A program made the translations under genes and the position numbers. DNA of 64,000 bases from Planomonospora parontospora (GTDB lineage Bacteria > Actinomycetota > Actinomycetes > Streptosporangiales > Streptosporangiaceae). The stretch spans positions 248,001 to 312,000 of the forward strand of contig BMQD01000007.1 of the NCBI GenBank assembly GCA_014647935.1, given 5' to 3'. The notes beneath the pieces were generated by a model. The model had not been told where the DNA came from. It worked only from the letters and a program-made list of their open reading frames with translations, and searched no databases. Shown here piece by piece: positions 37,038 to 45,554 of this stretch (positions within the stretch are counted from its first letter, which is position 1; every line of letters starts with the position of its first letter).

Positions 37038-38503
37038 GCGTTCCCGCGCCCAGACTGGTGATCGCCGCCCCCGCCTCCGGGGCCGGGAAGACCACCGTCG
37101 CCACCGGCCTCATGGCCGCGCTGACCCGCCGCGGCCTGGCGGTCTCCCCGCACAAGGTCGGACCCGACTACATCGATCCCGGCTACCACGCCCTGGCCAC
37201 CGGCCGGCCCGGCCGCAACCTCGACCCGTGGCTGGTCGGGGAGGAGCTCGTCGTGCCGCTGTTCCTGCACGGCGCCGCGGGGGCCGGCATCGCGGTGATC
37301 GAGGGGGTGATGGGCCTCTACGACGGCGCGGGGTCCGGTGAGTTCGCCTCCACCGCGCACGTCGCGCGCCTGCTGGACGCCCCGGTCGTCCTCGTCGTCG
37401 ACGCGGCCCGGCAGAGCAGGTCCGTGGCCGCGCTGGTGCACGGCTTCGCCTCCTACGACACCCGGCTCAGGTTCGGCGGGGTGATCCTCAACCGGGTCGG
37501 CTCGGAGCGGCACGAGAGCCTGCTGCGCGAGGCCCTCGCCGAGAGCGGCGTCCCGGTCCTCGGCGCGATCCGCCGCAGCGACGCCGTCGCCGTGCCCTCC
37601 CGCCACCTCGGCCTCGTCACCGCGACCGAGCACGGCTCCGGGGCGGCCGGGGCGATGGACGCCGCCGAGGCGCTCGTCTCGGGCTCCTGCGACCTGGACG
37701 CGCTCGTACGGCTCGCGCGCACCGCCCCGCCGCTGCCCGGCGGCCCGTGGAGTCCGGACCTCGCCGTGCGCGCCGCCGCACTCACCGGCACATCCACCGT
37801 GGTCACCGGCGCGTCCGCCGCACCGGCCGGCGCGCCCCCCGTGCGCTCCGGCGCGTCCACCGCCGCGCGGGGCGTGCCGCAGGTGCCGGAGGGCATCCGG
37901 ATCGCCGTCGCCGGGGGCAGGGCCTTCACCTTCGGATACACCGAGCAGGCCGAACTGCTGGCCGCGGCCGGGGCCGAGATCGCCGCGTTCGACCCGCTCA
38001 CCGACGAGGACCTGCCCGAGGGCAGCCGGGGCGTCGTCATCGGCGGAGGCTTCCCCGAGGTCTACGCCGACGAGCTGTCCGCCAACGAGCCGCTCCGCCG
38101 GCGGATCGCCGCGTTCGGCGGGCCGATCGCCGCCGAGTGCGCGGGTCTGCTCTACCTCGCGCGGTCGCTGGACGGCAGGCCCATGTGCGGGGTCGTCGGC
38201 GCCGAGGCGGGGATGACCGGCAGGCTCACCCTCGGCTACCGTGACGCGGTCGCCGTCCGCGACTCAGTGCTGACCAGGGAGGGCGAGCGCTACCGGGGGC
38301 ACGAGTTCCACCGCACCGCCGTCGAACCCGCCCCGGACCGTCCGTTGTTCCGCTGGCGGGGAGGGGCGGACGGGTTCGCCGACGGCCGGGTCACCGCCTC
38401 CTACCTGCACCTGCACTGGGCGGGTCACCCCCATCTGGCCGCACGGTTCGCCGCGGAGTGCGCCCGGCCGGAGGACCGCGCGGCCGCCCCCCGAGCCGGC
38501 TGA
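37034..38503 (+). CDS. cobB: Cobyrinate/hydrogenobyrinate a,c-diamide synthase
   Basis: A 489-residue glutamine-dependent amidotransferase. The N-terminal ATPase domain carries ASGAGKTTVATGLMAAL and KVGPDYIDPGYH. An Ala/Thr/Ser-rich linker near residues 245-285 precedes the C-terminal class I glutaminase with ECAGLLYLARSL (nucleophile Cys) and the HEFHRT and LHLHW blocks. It amidates the a and c side chains of the corrin ring. GTG 37034 overlaps the micro-ORF stop. Symbol cobB follows the usual actinobacterial naming for this CbiA-like enzyme. Confidence 0.93.
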   Translation: MSVPAPRLVIAAPASGAGKTTVATGLMAALTRRGLAVSPHKVGPDYIDPGYHALATGRPGRNLDPWLVGEELVVPLFLHGAAGAGIAVIEGVMGLYDGAGSGEFASTAHVARLLDAPVVLVVDAARQSRSVAALVHGFASYDTRLRFGGVILNRVGSERHESLLREALAESGVPVLGAIRRSDAVAVPSRHLGLVTATEHGSGAAGAMDAAEALVSGSCDLDALVRLARTAPPLPGGPWSPDLAVRAAALTGTSTVVTGASAAPAGAPPVRSGASTAARGVPQVPEGIRIAVAGGRAFTFGYTEQAELLAAAGAEIAAFDPLTDEDLPEGSRGVVIGGGFPEVYADELSANEPLRRRIAAFGGPIAAECAGLLYLARSLDGRPMCGVVGAEAGMTGRLTLGYRDAVAVRDSVLTREGERYRGHEFHRTAVEPAPDRPLFRWRGGADGFADGRVTASYLHLHWAGHPHLAARFAAECARPEDRAAAPRAG

Positions 38504-38526
38504 CCTCCGGGACGGGCCCGTCCGGG

Positions 38527-39411
38527 CTACCTCGCGAACGAGTCGGGAGGCAGCCGCGCGGCCGGGAGACGGGGCGGATCCACCGCCACCCCCTCCATCC
38601 GGAGGATCGCCGAGAGCAGGCGCGCGGCGTGGTCGGCGGTGATCCGGTCCGAGGGGTCCCGCCGGAGCAGCCCTTCCAGCACCCGGCGGAGCGGGCCCGC
38701 CTTCACCGGCGGATCGGGGTCGCGGTTGACGGCCTCGCCCAGCACCGCCAGGGAGTCCGAGCCCGGGTACGGCGGGCGGCCCTCCACCGCGAAGTACAGA
38801 CTCGCGCCGAACGACCACAGGTCGGCCGCGGGGCTCGCGGTGAGGCCGCGGAGCCGCTCGGGCGCGACGTAGGCCGGCGCGCAGTGCAGCGGCACCGTGG
38901 TCGACGCGCTCGGATCCCCGTTCAGCGCCGCGATGCCGAAGTCCGCCAGCACCACCCGGTCACCCGTCAGCAGGATGTTCCCGGGGTTGATGTCCCGGTG
39001 CAGCACCCCCGCCCCGTGCGCGTGCCGCAGCCCTCCCAGCAGCTGGAAACCGATCCACGCCGTCCAGTGCACGGGCAGGTGGCCCAGGTGGGCCACCGTC
39101 TCCTTGAGGGTCAGCGCCTCCAGCAGCTCCATCACGATCCAGAGCCGCCCGCCCTCCTCCAGCAGGTCGTGCACCGCGACCACCGCCGGGTGACTCAGCC
39201 GCGCGGCCGAGCGGGCCTCGCGCATCGCCCGCCGCCGTGCGCCGTCCATGTCCGCGCCGTCCGCGCGGAACAGCGGCTGAATCTCCTTGATCGCCACGTC
39301 GCGGCGGAGCCGCAGGTCGTGGGCGCGCCAGATGATGCCCGGACCGTCCCGCCCGGTCGGCGAGATCAGTTGATAGCGATCCCCCAGCGGTCGCCGCTTT
39401 CCCGTTCCCAT
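38527..39411 (-). CDS. Cytosolic Ser/Thr protein kinase
   Basis: A 294-residue Hanks-type kinase without membrane segments. ATP-binding Lys is in RDVAIKEI, the catalytic loop is HRDINPGNIL, and the Mg motif is DFG. The Gly-rich loop is degenerate (PTGRDGPGIIWRA). A short Arg/Pro-rich tail ends the protein. ATG 39411 has AGGTGG upstream. It lies next to a second, clearly paralogous kinase in the same direction, both between the B12 genes and pup. Confidence 0.92.
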   Translation of the reverse strand: MGTGKRRPLGDRYQLISPTGRDGPGIIWRAHDLRLRRDVAIKEIQPLFRADGADMDGARRRAMREARSAARLSHPAVVAVHDLLEEGGRLWIVMELLEALTLKETVAHLGHLPVHWTAWIGFQLLGGLRHAHGAGVLHRDINPGNILLTGDRVVLADFGIAALNGDPSASTTVPLHCAPAYVAPERLRGLTASPAADLWSFGASLYFAVEGRPPYPGSDSLAVLGEAVNRDPDPPVKAGPLRRVLEGLLRRDPSDRITADHAARLLSAILRMEGVAVDPPRLPAARLPPDSFAR

Positions 39412-39517
39412 GGACCACCTGCTGCACGTAGAAACCGGGCCCCTCCGTGCATCGATGTTTTCATCTGGAACGGTGCATGACCGGGTGACGACATGTATCG
39501 CATATAACGATTAAGTT

Positions 39518-39553
39518 GCACGAATGGCATGGAATGCCATTCGTGCCTTTTTT
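39518..39553 (+). terminator. Classical intrinsic terminator (plus-strand orientation)
   Basis: A 13-bp perfect stem (39518-39530 with 39534-39546, 3-base loop) followed by six T residues. It is A/T-richer than other hairpins here and points along the plus strand, although both neighbouring kinases are on the minus strand. The minus-strand side lacks a T-run. Confidence 0.75.
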
Positions 39554-39601
39554 CGATTTCGGTGCTGACCGGAAGCGTATTTCCGGGATGACCGGGACGG
39601 C

Positions 39602-40396
39602 TCAGGCCGCGCTGTGGCGGCGCAGGTTCACCAGCATCGCGTACGTCTGCTCGGACGTCAGCCGGGCCGCCGGGTCCTTGCGGAGCAGGCCCCGCAGCAC
39701 CGGCTCCAGAGCCCCCGCCCGCTTCGGCGCGCGCGGCGGCTCCTGCAGGGCCGCCATCAGGGCGGCCATGGAGTCCACGGTGCGGAACGGCGTCCTGCCC
39801 TCCACCGCCATGTAGAGCGTCGCGCCGAACGACCACATGTCGGCCTCGCGCGTGCCGCCCCTGCCCTGCAGGGTCTCCGGCGCGATGAACGCCGGAGTGC
39901 CGCGCATCGAGGTCGTCGCCGTGCTCTCGAACCCCGCGAAGCCGAAGTCCGCCAGCACCACCCGGTCACCGGTCAGCATGATGTTGGCGGGCTTGATGTC
40001 CCGGTGGACCACCCCGCCGTCGTGCGCGTGCCGCAGCGCCTCCAGCAGCCGCCGCCCCATCTTCGCCACGAGCTCCGCGGGGAGCGGGCCCGCCTGCACC
40101 ACGGTGTCGTGCAGGGTCAGCGCCTCGAGGAACTCCATGACGATCCAGAGTCGCTCGGCCTCCTCCGCCAGGTTGTGCACCGTCACGATGCCCCGGTGGC
40201 TCAGGCGGGCGGCCATCCGCGCCTCCTTGACCACCCGGCGCCGCCGTTCGGCCGCGCCGGGTCCCGGAGGCAGGGCGATCTCCTTGAGCGCGACGTCCCT
40301 CTCCAGCAGCAGGTCGTAGGCCCGCCACACGACGCCTGTCGCCCCCTGTCCCACGGGGGCGACGAGCTGGTACCGGCCGGCGACGATGGTGCTCAC
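39602..40396 (-). CDS. Cytosolic Ser/Thr protein kinase
   Basis: A 264-residue kinase domain with intact motifs: Gly loop VGQGATGVVWRA, ATP Lys in RDVALKEI, catalytic loop HRDIKPANIM, DFG, and APE-like IAPETLQG. No transmembrane or sensor domain follows, so it is probably cytosolic. It is about half identical by eye to the kinase at 38527, suggesting tandem duplication. Start is GTG 40396. Its intact motifs make it the more certainly active of the two. Confidence 0.93.
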   Translation of the reverse strand: MSTIVAGRYQLVAPVGQGATGVVWRAYDLLLERDVALKEIALPPGPGAAERRRRVVKEARMAARLSHRGIVTVHNLAEEAERLWIVMEFLEALTLHDTVVQAGPLPAELVAKMGRRLLEALRHAHDGGVVHRDIKPANIMLTGDRVVLADFGFAGFESTATTSMRGTPAFIAPETLQGRGGTREADMWSFGATLYMAVEGRTPFRTVDSMAALMAALQEPPRAPKRAGALEPVLRGLLRKDPAARLTSEQTYAMLVNLRRHSAA

Positions 40397-40494
40397 GGGG
40401 CAATGATCCCAGGGATCGGAGGCGAAGACCTAATTGGACCGCTCCAGAAGTGATCGATCACCCGAAAAGGTGTGAATCTACGCCGTAAAGGGCC

Positions 40495-40899
40495 TCAAAC
40501 GAGACCGATTCCGAGGCTGAGGGTCCCGGCTCCCAGGGAGATCCCACCGAGTGCCACCAGCCAGATGAGCTTGTTGGGCCTGGTGTCCGAGGGCCGCACG
40601 ACCGATAGGAAGAAGCCGAGGGGCATCAGGATCGGCGCGGCCACGATCAGCGCCCGCGTCAGGCTCTTCACGCCCTCGGACAGGTCGGCCCGGTCGATGT
40701 AGAGCAGGGCGACCAGGGCGAAGAGCACCAGGACGCCCGCGTGGGCGTGGCCCGCCCGCCACAGGCCGCGCCGGACCGGATTGTCCAGGTAGCCGGGGAT
40801 GTCGCGCATGATGTGCGCGAGCAGTGAGAGTCCGCCGAAGGCCACGGCGGGAACGGTGATGAGCAGCACTCCGGCGGTGCTCAGGGACGACGGCGACAT
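40495..40899 (-). CDS. Four-helix membrane protein of unknown function
   Basis: A 134-residue protein with four predicted transmembrane helices. A conserved-looking GLWRAGHAHAGVLVLFALVALLY segment has two His residues inside helix 2, which could bind metal or haem (inference). ATG 40899 has a GAGGAG ribosome site, and a strong promoter lies 38 bp upstream. It is divergent from pup. Similar small proteins occur in other actinobacteria, but no function was recognised. Confidence 0.75.
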   Translation of the reverse strand: MSPSSLSTAGVLLITVPAVAFGGLSLLAHIMRDIPGYLDNPVRRGLWRAGHAHAGVLVLFALVALLYIDRADLSEGVKSLTRALIVAAPILMPLGFFLSVVRPSDTRPNKLIWLVALGGISLGAGTLSLGIGLV

Positions 40900-40936
40900 G
40901 CGAAGGGTCTCCTCGGTTGGATAGTAGCGCTGCCTA

Positions 40937-40965
40937 ATTATTGGGTAGTATGACTATCTAGTCAA
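40937..40965 (-). promoter_or_regulatory. Sigma-70-type promoter with overlapping inverted repeat
   Basis: Read on the minus strand, TTGACT is followed after exactly 17 bp by AATAAT, one of the best promoters in the window, directing the four-helix membrane protein. GACTA-TC-TAGTC (40952-40963) overlaps its -35 side and may be an operator. Confidence 0.65.
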
Positions 40966-41115
40966 GCGGTGGATTTGCCTCGGAGGCGGAGGGGGAGGTT
41001 GTCTGGCGGACGCGACCCGGGTGGCGGGCAAAGATCGCGGGCTGATCCGCGCGAAATGTCTGCCGGTTCGGGGAAGATACGGAGTACAGACGTCCCCCAG
41101 GCGGAGGTGCCACAG

Positions 41116-41325
41116 ATGGCTAGCAAGGACACCGGCGGCCAGAAGCAGACCGGCCGGACCGACCGTGAGCTCGAGGAGGTCGAGGCCTCCTCGACCTCCG
41201 ACGTCCAGGAGCGCCAGGAGAAGCTCTCGGACGATGTCGACTCGATCCTGGACGAGATCGACGAAGTCCTCGAAGAGAATGCGGAGGAATTCGTGCGCAG
41301 TTACGTACAGAAGGGCGGAGAGTAG
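41116..41325 (+). CDS. pup: Prokaryotic ubiquitin-like protein Pup
   Basis: A 69-residue, highly acidic, largely disordered tag protein. The C-terminal half (DDVDSILDEIDEVLEENAEEFVRSYVQKGGE) is the helical ARC-binding region and ends in Gly-Gly-Glu. The terminal Glu is the residue PafA links to substrate lysines; many Pups end in Gln and need deamidation first, but this one does not. ATG 41116 has GCGGAGGTG upstream. The usual neighbour dop is 9.2 kb away. Confidence 0.97.
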   Translation: MASKDTGGQKQTGRTDRELEEVEASSTSDVQERQEKLSDDVDSILDEIDEVLEENAEEFVRSYVQKGGE

Positions 41326-41365
41326 GGTAAAACGGACGCGGTGCGGGTGGGGTGGGTTGTCGAAA

Positions 41366-42358
41366 GTGACAGATGAGGCGGCAGGCGATTCCAAAGTCTG
41401 CAGAGACTGCGGCATCCTGAAGCCGGTCAGTGGGTTCTGGCGTCGCAAGCAGTCGGCCGACGGGCTGGCGCTGTACTGTAAGCCCTGTTTCGGCAAGCGC
41501 AATGCCGCTTCCTATCGGGGACAACAGAAAAAGGTAGGTAAGACGCCGAGGCCTTATCGTCCATGGAGTGACGTACCGGAGGGGATGAAGTTCTGTCCCG
41601 GATGCCAGGACGTCAAATCGCGCGCCGAGTTCGGTAGGAACCGGGCTGCCAACGATGGCCTGACAAGCTACTGCAGGCCATGTCACACCCTGGTCATACG
41701 AGCCATCAAGGTGAAAAACCACGGCAGCGAGCGCAACTATCGACTGAGGCATCGATACGGCATCACCGAGGCCGAGGCCGACCGGATGCACGCGGAGCAG
41801 GGCGGGCTCTGCGCGATCTGCCGGGAGGGCGAGGCCGAGCACGTCGACCACTGCCATGAGACCGGCCGGGTGCGGGGGCTGCTCTGCTTCAACTGCAACA
41901 ACGGGCTGGGGCACTTCCGGGACGACCTGAGGGTCATGGATCTGGCCGTGCTCTACCTGCTCGGCCAGGTGCCCTGGCCGGAGGGCGATCTCGAACCGTG
42001 CTCGGCGCCGCGGAGGGAGCCTGCCCCGACACGGAGCTACCACCTCACCGGCCGATATCGGATCACCGCCGCCGACGCCGACCGCATGCTCGACCGGCAG
42101 AAGGGGTGGTGCGTGGTCTGCTGGATGCGTCCGGCGGAGCACGTCGACCACGACCATGACACGGGCGGGGTGCGGCACGCGCTCTGCCTGCCCTGCAACA
42201 GTGGTCTGGGGCAGTTCCGGGACAGCGCGCGGGTGGTCGAGGCGGCGATCCACTATCTCAGGGAGGCCTGGGGAGAGACCACCGACGAGGAGGAGATCGC
42301 CCGTCTCGCCGCCGCCGAGGACGAGGCGTGGCGCGGACTGCTCGAGGCCGTCAGCTGA
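41366..42358 (+). CDS. Duplicated recombination endonuclease VII-type HNH protein
   Basis: A 330-residue protein made of two duplications. The N-terminus has two zinc-ribbon-like units (CRDC...CKPC and CPGC...CRPC, each with a DGL-x-x-Y-C spacing). The C-terminus has two endonuclease VII cores, CAICREGEAEHVDHCHETG and CVVCWMRPAEHVDHDHDTG, each ending in a C-x2-C-N-x-GLG-FRD block. A gene of this family beside pup is also known in Streptomyces. The first 400 bases use less G/C-rich third positions than the neighbours. GTG 41366 or TTG 41357 may start it. Substrate DNA is unknown. Confidence 0.87.
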   Translation: MTDEAAGDSKVCRDCGILKPVSGFWRRKQSADGLALYCKPCFGKRNAASYRGQQKKVGKTPRPYRPWSDVPEGMKFCPGCQDVKSRAEFGRNRAANDGLTSYCRPCHTLVIRAIKVKNHGSERNYRLRHRYGITEAEADRMHAEQGGLCAICREGEAEHVDHCHETGRVRGLLCFNCNNGLGHFRDDLRVMDLAVLYLLGQVPWPEGDLEPCSAPRREPAPTRSYHLTGRYRITAADADRMLDRQKGWCVVCWMRPAEHVDHDHDTGGVRHALCLPCNSGLGQFRDSARVVEAAIHYLREAWGETTDEEEIARLAAAEDEAWRGLLEAVS

Positions 42359-45305
42359 TCAGGTGAACGGTCGCGATCTCGAAGGGGCGCAGCGGTAGCC
42401 GTACGGCGCCGCCGGTGACCTCCAGCCGCTCGCCCGCCGTGCCGAGCAGGTCGGCGCGGCGGGCGGCGGTGAAGGAGCCGCGGATCACCGCCCCGGTGGC
42501 GGCCGGATGCTCGGCGACCAGGCGGAGCTCCAGTGCGTCGCCGCGCTCGCGCAGCGCCGTCAGCACCACGCCCCGGCCCTCGACGCAGAGCCGCCCGCCG
42601 GTGCCCGCCGTGGGCCCGGCCGCCGGAGAGGCGCGGACATCGCCTCCCGAGCCCGGTACGGCCAGCAGTTCGTGGCGATACTCCTCGGCCAGGCGGGGCA
42701 GGCCCGCCTCGTCCCAGGTGCCCGCGTGCGGGAGCACGGCGAAGCGCATCGCGGTGGGGCCGGGGCACTGGGCGGCGGGGGTGGGCAGCTGCGGACCGGC
42801 GGGCCGTTCGCGGCGGGCGTTGCGGTCGCGCGACAGGTGGCCCACGGAGCGGAGCAGGGTCAGGGCGAGCTCTCCGCCGGTCAGCTCGTACTCGGTGACC
42901 TGGTCGAGCAGGACGGCGAGGCCGCCCGCGGCGACGAAGCCCTCGGCGGGGAAGGTGGGCAGGGGGTGCTCGCCGCAGCCGCCCTCGGCGGTCAGGCCGC
43001 GCCGGACGACGGCCAGCTGCCCCTCGGCGAAGGACTCGGCGGCGGGCCGGGGGAGCGGGGCGTGCCAGCGGACCCGGTGGTCGCGGGCGCGGTTGTCGAA
43101 GGAGGTCTCCAGCCGCAGGTACGGCTCGCCGGCGCGGAGCTCGGCGCGGGTGGTGACCGTGACGGGCTCGGTGTCCTCGGAGCGGCCGTGCTCCCAGGAC
43201 TCGGCGGGCCAGCGGTAGGTGCGCCGGATCTCCAGCACCGACACCAGCGGTCCGGCGCAGACGCTCTCGACCTCGACGGAGACGGGGGTGTCGACCTGGA
43301 GGTCGTGGCGGGGCGGCGCGTGGTCGTAGGTGTCCCCGGCGTCGCCGCCGTCGACGATGCGGCCGACGCCGTGGGCCTGCGCGTCGCGGGAGGCGAGGGA
43401 GAGGGTGCCGTCGGGGGCGACGGCGACGCGGAGCAGGCCGTTGTCGAGGGCGCCCTCGGCGGGGCGGCTCCAGCGGGGGCCGTCCGGGGCGGAGGGATGG
43501 GACGCGGCGGCTCGGTCCGGTGTCTCCGCGGCGGCGGGTGCCGAGCCGGAGGGGCCCGCGGCCGGGGGCTCCGGAGCGGGGGGTTCCGCGGCGGACGCGG
43601 TGGTGGGTCCGGGCTCCGTGGCGGGTCCGGTGACGGGCGCCGCGGTCAGGACGGTGCGGCCGAGGGGCGGGACGGTGACGAGGGCGGCGACGGTGACGAC
43701 GGGCTCGGCGAGGGTGCGCACGCGCCAGGGGCCGGGGCGGGCCGCCGCGCCGTCGAGGACGGCGCGGCGCAGGTCGGCGTAGTCGTACCCGGAGGAGCCG
43801 TGGCGGCCGACGACGACGGTGAAGAGATCCTCCTCGGCGCTCCAGGAGACGATCTCCTGACCGGACGTCTCGCGGTCGTGGATCCGGCCGAGGAGCCGGG
43901 TGAGGTCGTCCACGACGGTCTCGCCGAGCAGGGTGGGGGCGAGCTCGAGCCGCTGCAGCGGCACCGGCTCCCCGCCGGGGCCGAGCAGCCGGGAGCGGGC
44001 CTCGGGGAGGTCGGCCAGGACCAGGGCGGTCCGGGTGAAGGGGGAGGGGTTGACGGCCACGAGCCGATCGCGGCCGGCCCGGTCGGCGAGGGAGGCGCCG
44101 ACCAGGTCGACGACGGCCTGGGCGGTCTGCTCGGCCTCGGCGATGCGGGCGGCGACCTGCTGGGCGGTCTCGTCGGATCCGCAGCCGGTGACGGAGTCGT
44201 GCCCGCTGCAGGCGATGAGGCGGCGCCAGGCCGCGTCGAGGAGCAGCCGCGCGGCGGAACCGGCGCCGTCCGGCCGGGCGGCACCGGAGACGTCGTCCGG
44301 GCCGGCGTCGGAGGTGCTCTGCGGACCATGGACGCCGTCGGAGGTGCCGTGGGGGCCACGGACGCCCTCGGCGGCGCCGCCGGGCAGCCAGAGGGCGGCC
44401 AGCGGTTCGGCGTAGCGGATGAGGACGCGTTCGGCGCGTGCCATGGCCCGCTTGACGGGGACCCGGGCGGAGACGACGCCGGGCAGGAGGTGGGCGCGGG
44501 CGTGGGAGCGCAGCTCGCCCTCCACGACGGGCAGGCCGTCGACGGACGGGCCGCGGGCGGCGAGGTACTCGCCGAGGGTGGCCAGGCGCAGCCCGGCCGC
44601 GGTGACTTCCGGGTCGGGGGTGGTGTGGTCGTTGCCGTACATGGCCAGCACGGGGCCGTCCGGGTGCCAGGGGCGCAGGGTCTCGGTGAGGGCGGCCAGC
44701 CGGTCGGCCAGCGCCTCGGCGGGGCCGCTGAGCAGATGGGCGGCGTTGCCGTACCCGCCGGGGAGGTACTGGGTCCGGACGGCGGTGCCGTCCGCGCCGG
44801 TCCACGCGAAGGCGGCGCGGTCGACGCGGGCGGGCACGCCGCGCCAGAGGCAGGCGTGCTCGAACCCGGCCAGCCGGAGGATCTGCGGCATCTGGGCGCA
44901 GTGGCCGAACTGGTCGGGGAGGTAGCCGACGCGCATCGCGCCGCCGAGCTTCTCGGCGCCGCGCACGCCGTACTCGAGGTTGCGGATGAGGGTCTCGCCC
45001 GCGCACAGGAACTCGTCGGCGAGGACGAGCCACGGGCCGGCGGCGAGGCGGCCCCCGGCGACGAGGGCCTCGACCAGCGGCCTGCGCTCGGGCCGCACCT
45101 CCAGGTAGTCCTCCAGCGCGGCGAGCTGGCCGTCCATGGTGAAGCGGTGGGCGGGGTCGGCGGCCAGGGCGTCGAGGACCCGGTCGAGCATGCGGACCAG
45201 CCCGGCGCGGAAGCGCTGGAAGGGCAGGTACCACTCGCGGTCCCAGTGGGTGTGCGGGACGACGGTGATCTCGTCGATGCCGGTGACGTCGGTGTCAGGC
45301 GCCAT
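42351..45305 (-). CDS. Alpha-mannosidase, glycoside hydrolase family 38
   Basis: A 984-residue enzyme. The N-terminal catalytic domain has the zinc-binding HTHWDREWY and the GQLAALEDYLEVRPE block; a central three-helix domain contains the HDSVTGCGSDE zinc ligands; the C-terminal two-thirds are beta-sandwich domains, interrupted by an Ala/Pro/Thr-rich insertion near residues 560-605. It lacks a signal peptide and so is probably cytosolic, trimming mannose from oligosaccharides. ATG 45305 has GGGGGAG upstream. It is convergent with the HNH gene (8-bp overlap) and divergent from prcB. Confidence 0.93.
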   Translation of the reverse strand: MAPDTDVTGIDEITVVPHTHWDREWYLPFQRFRAGLVRMLDRVLDALAADPAHRFTMDGQLAALEDYLEVRPERRPLVEALVAGGRLAAGPWLVLADEFLCAGETLIRNLEYGVRGAEKLGGAMRVGYLPDQFGHCAQMPQILRLAGFEHACLWRGVPARVDRAAFAWTGADGTAVRTQYLPGGYGNAAHLLSGPAEALADRLAALTETLRPWHPDGPVLAMYGNDHTTPDPEVTAAGLRLATLGEYLAARGPSVDGLPVVEGELRSHARAHLLPGVVSARVPVKRAMARAERVLIRYAEPLAALWLPGGAAEGVRGPHGTSDGVHGPQSTSDAGPDDVSGAARPDGAGSAARLLLDAAWRRLIACSGHDSVTGCGSDETAQQVAARIAEAEQTAQAVVDLVGASLADRAGRDRLVAVNPSPFTRTALVLADLPEARSRLLGPGGEPVPLQRLELAPTLLGETVVDDLTRLLGRIHDRETSGQEIVSWSAEEDLFTVVVGRHGSSGYDYADLRRAVLDGAAARPGPWRVRTLAEPVVTVAALVTVPPLGRTVLTAAPVTGPATEPGPTTASAAEPPAPEPPAAGPSGSAPAAAETPDRAAASHPSAPDGPRWSRPAEGALDNGLLRVAVAPDGTLSLASRDAQAHGVGRIVDGGDAGDTYDHAPPRHDLQVDTPVSVEVESVCAGPLVSVLEIRRTYRWPAESWEHGRSEDTEPVTVTTRAELRAGEPYLRLETSFDNRARDHRVRWHAPLPRPAAESFAEGQLAVVRRGLTAEGGCGEHPLPTFPAEGFVAAGGLAVLLDQVTEYELTGGELALTLLRSVGHLSRDRNARRERPAGPQLPTPAAQCPGPTAMRFAVLPHAGTWDEAGLPRLAEEYRHELLAVPGSGGDVRASPAAGPTAGTGGRLCVEGRGVVLTALRERGDALELRLVAEHPAATGAVIRGSFTAARRADLLGTAGERLEVTGGAVRLPLRPFEIATVHLIS

Positions 45306-45554
45306 GGGCTCCCCCGGGTGAGTCCGCTCCGATGATTCCCCGCGCGGCCACGATAGCGGCGGGCCGCGCGGCGGGCGCGGGGTGCGGGGAATCGGGAACC
45401 CGGGCGGACCGGGTTCGCGCTGAGCTGATCGAGGGGAGTGCATGGGGGACGGATGGGTGAGTAGGGTCAGGCGTTAGGCGAGCACACCGGTAGGGCTGTC
45501 GGCCTTGCCCTCCGGCGTCGCTCGAACATGTACGGAAGTCTTGGAGGGAGTCGC

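Noticed and set aside
45522-45535. TCGAAC before prcB as a LexA (SOS) box
   Set aside because: Only the left half matches the actinobacterial consensus TCGAAC-N4-GTTCGA; the right half reads ACGGAA.
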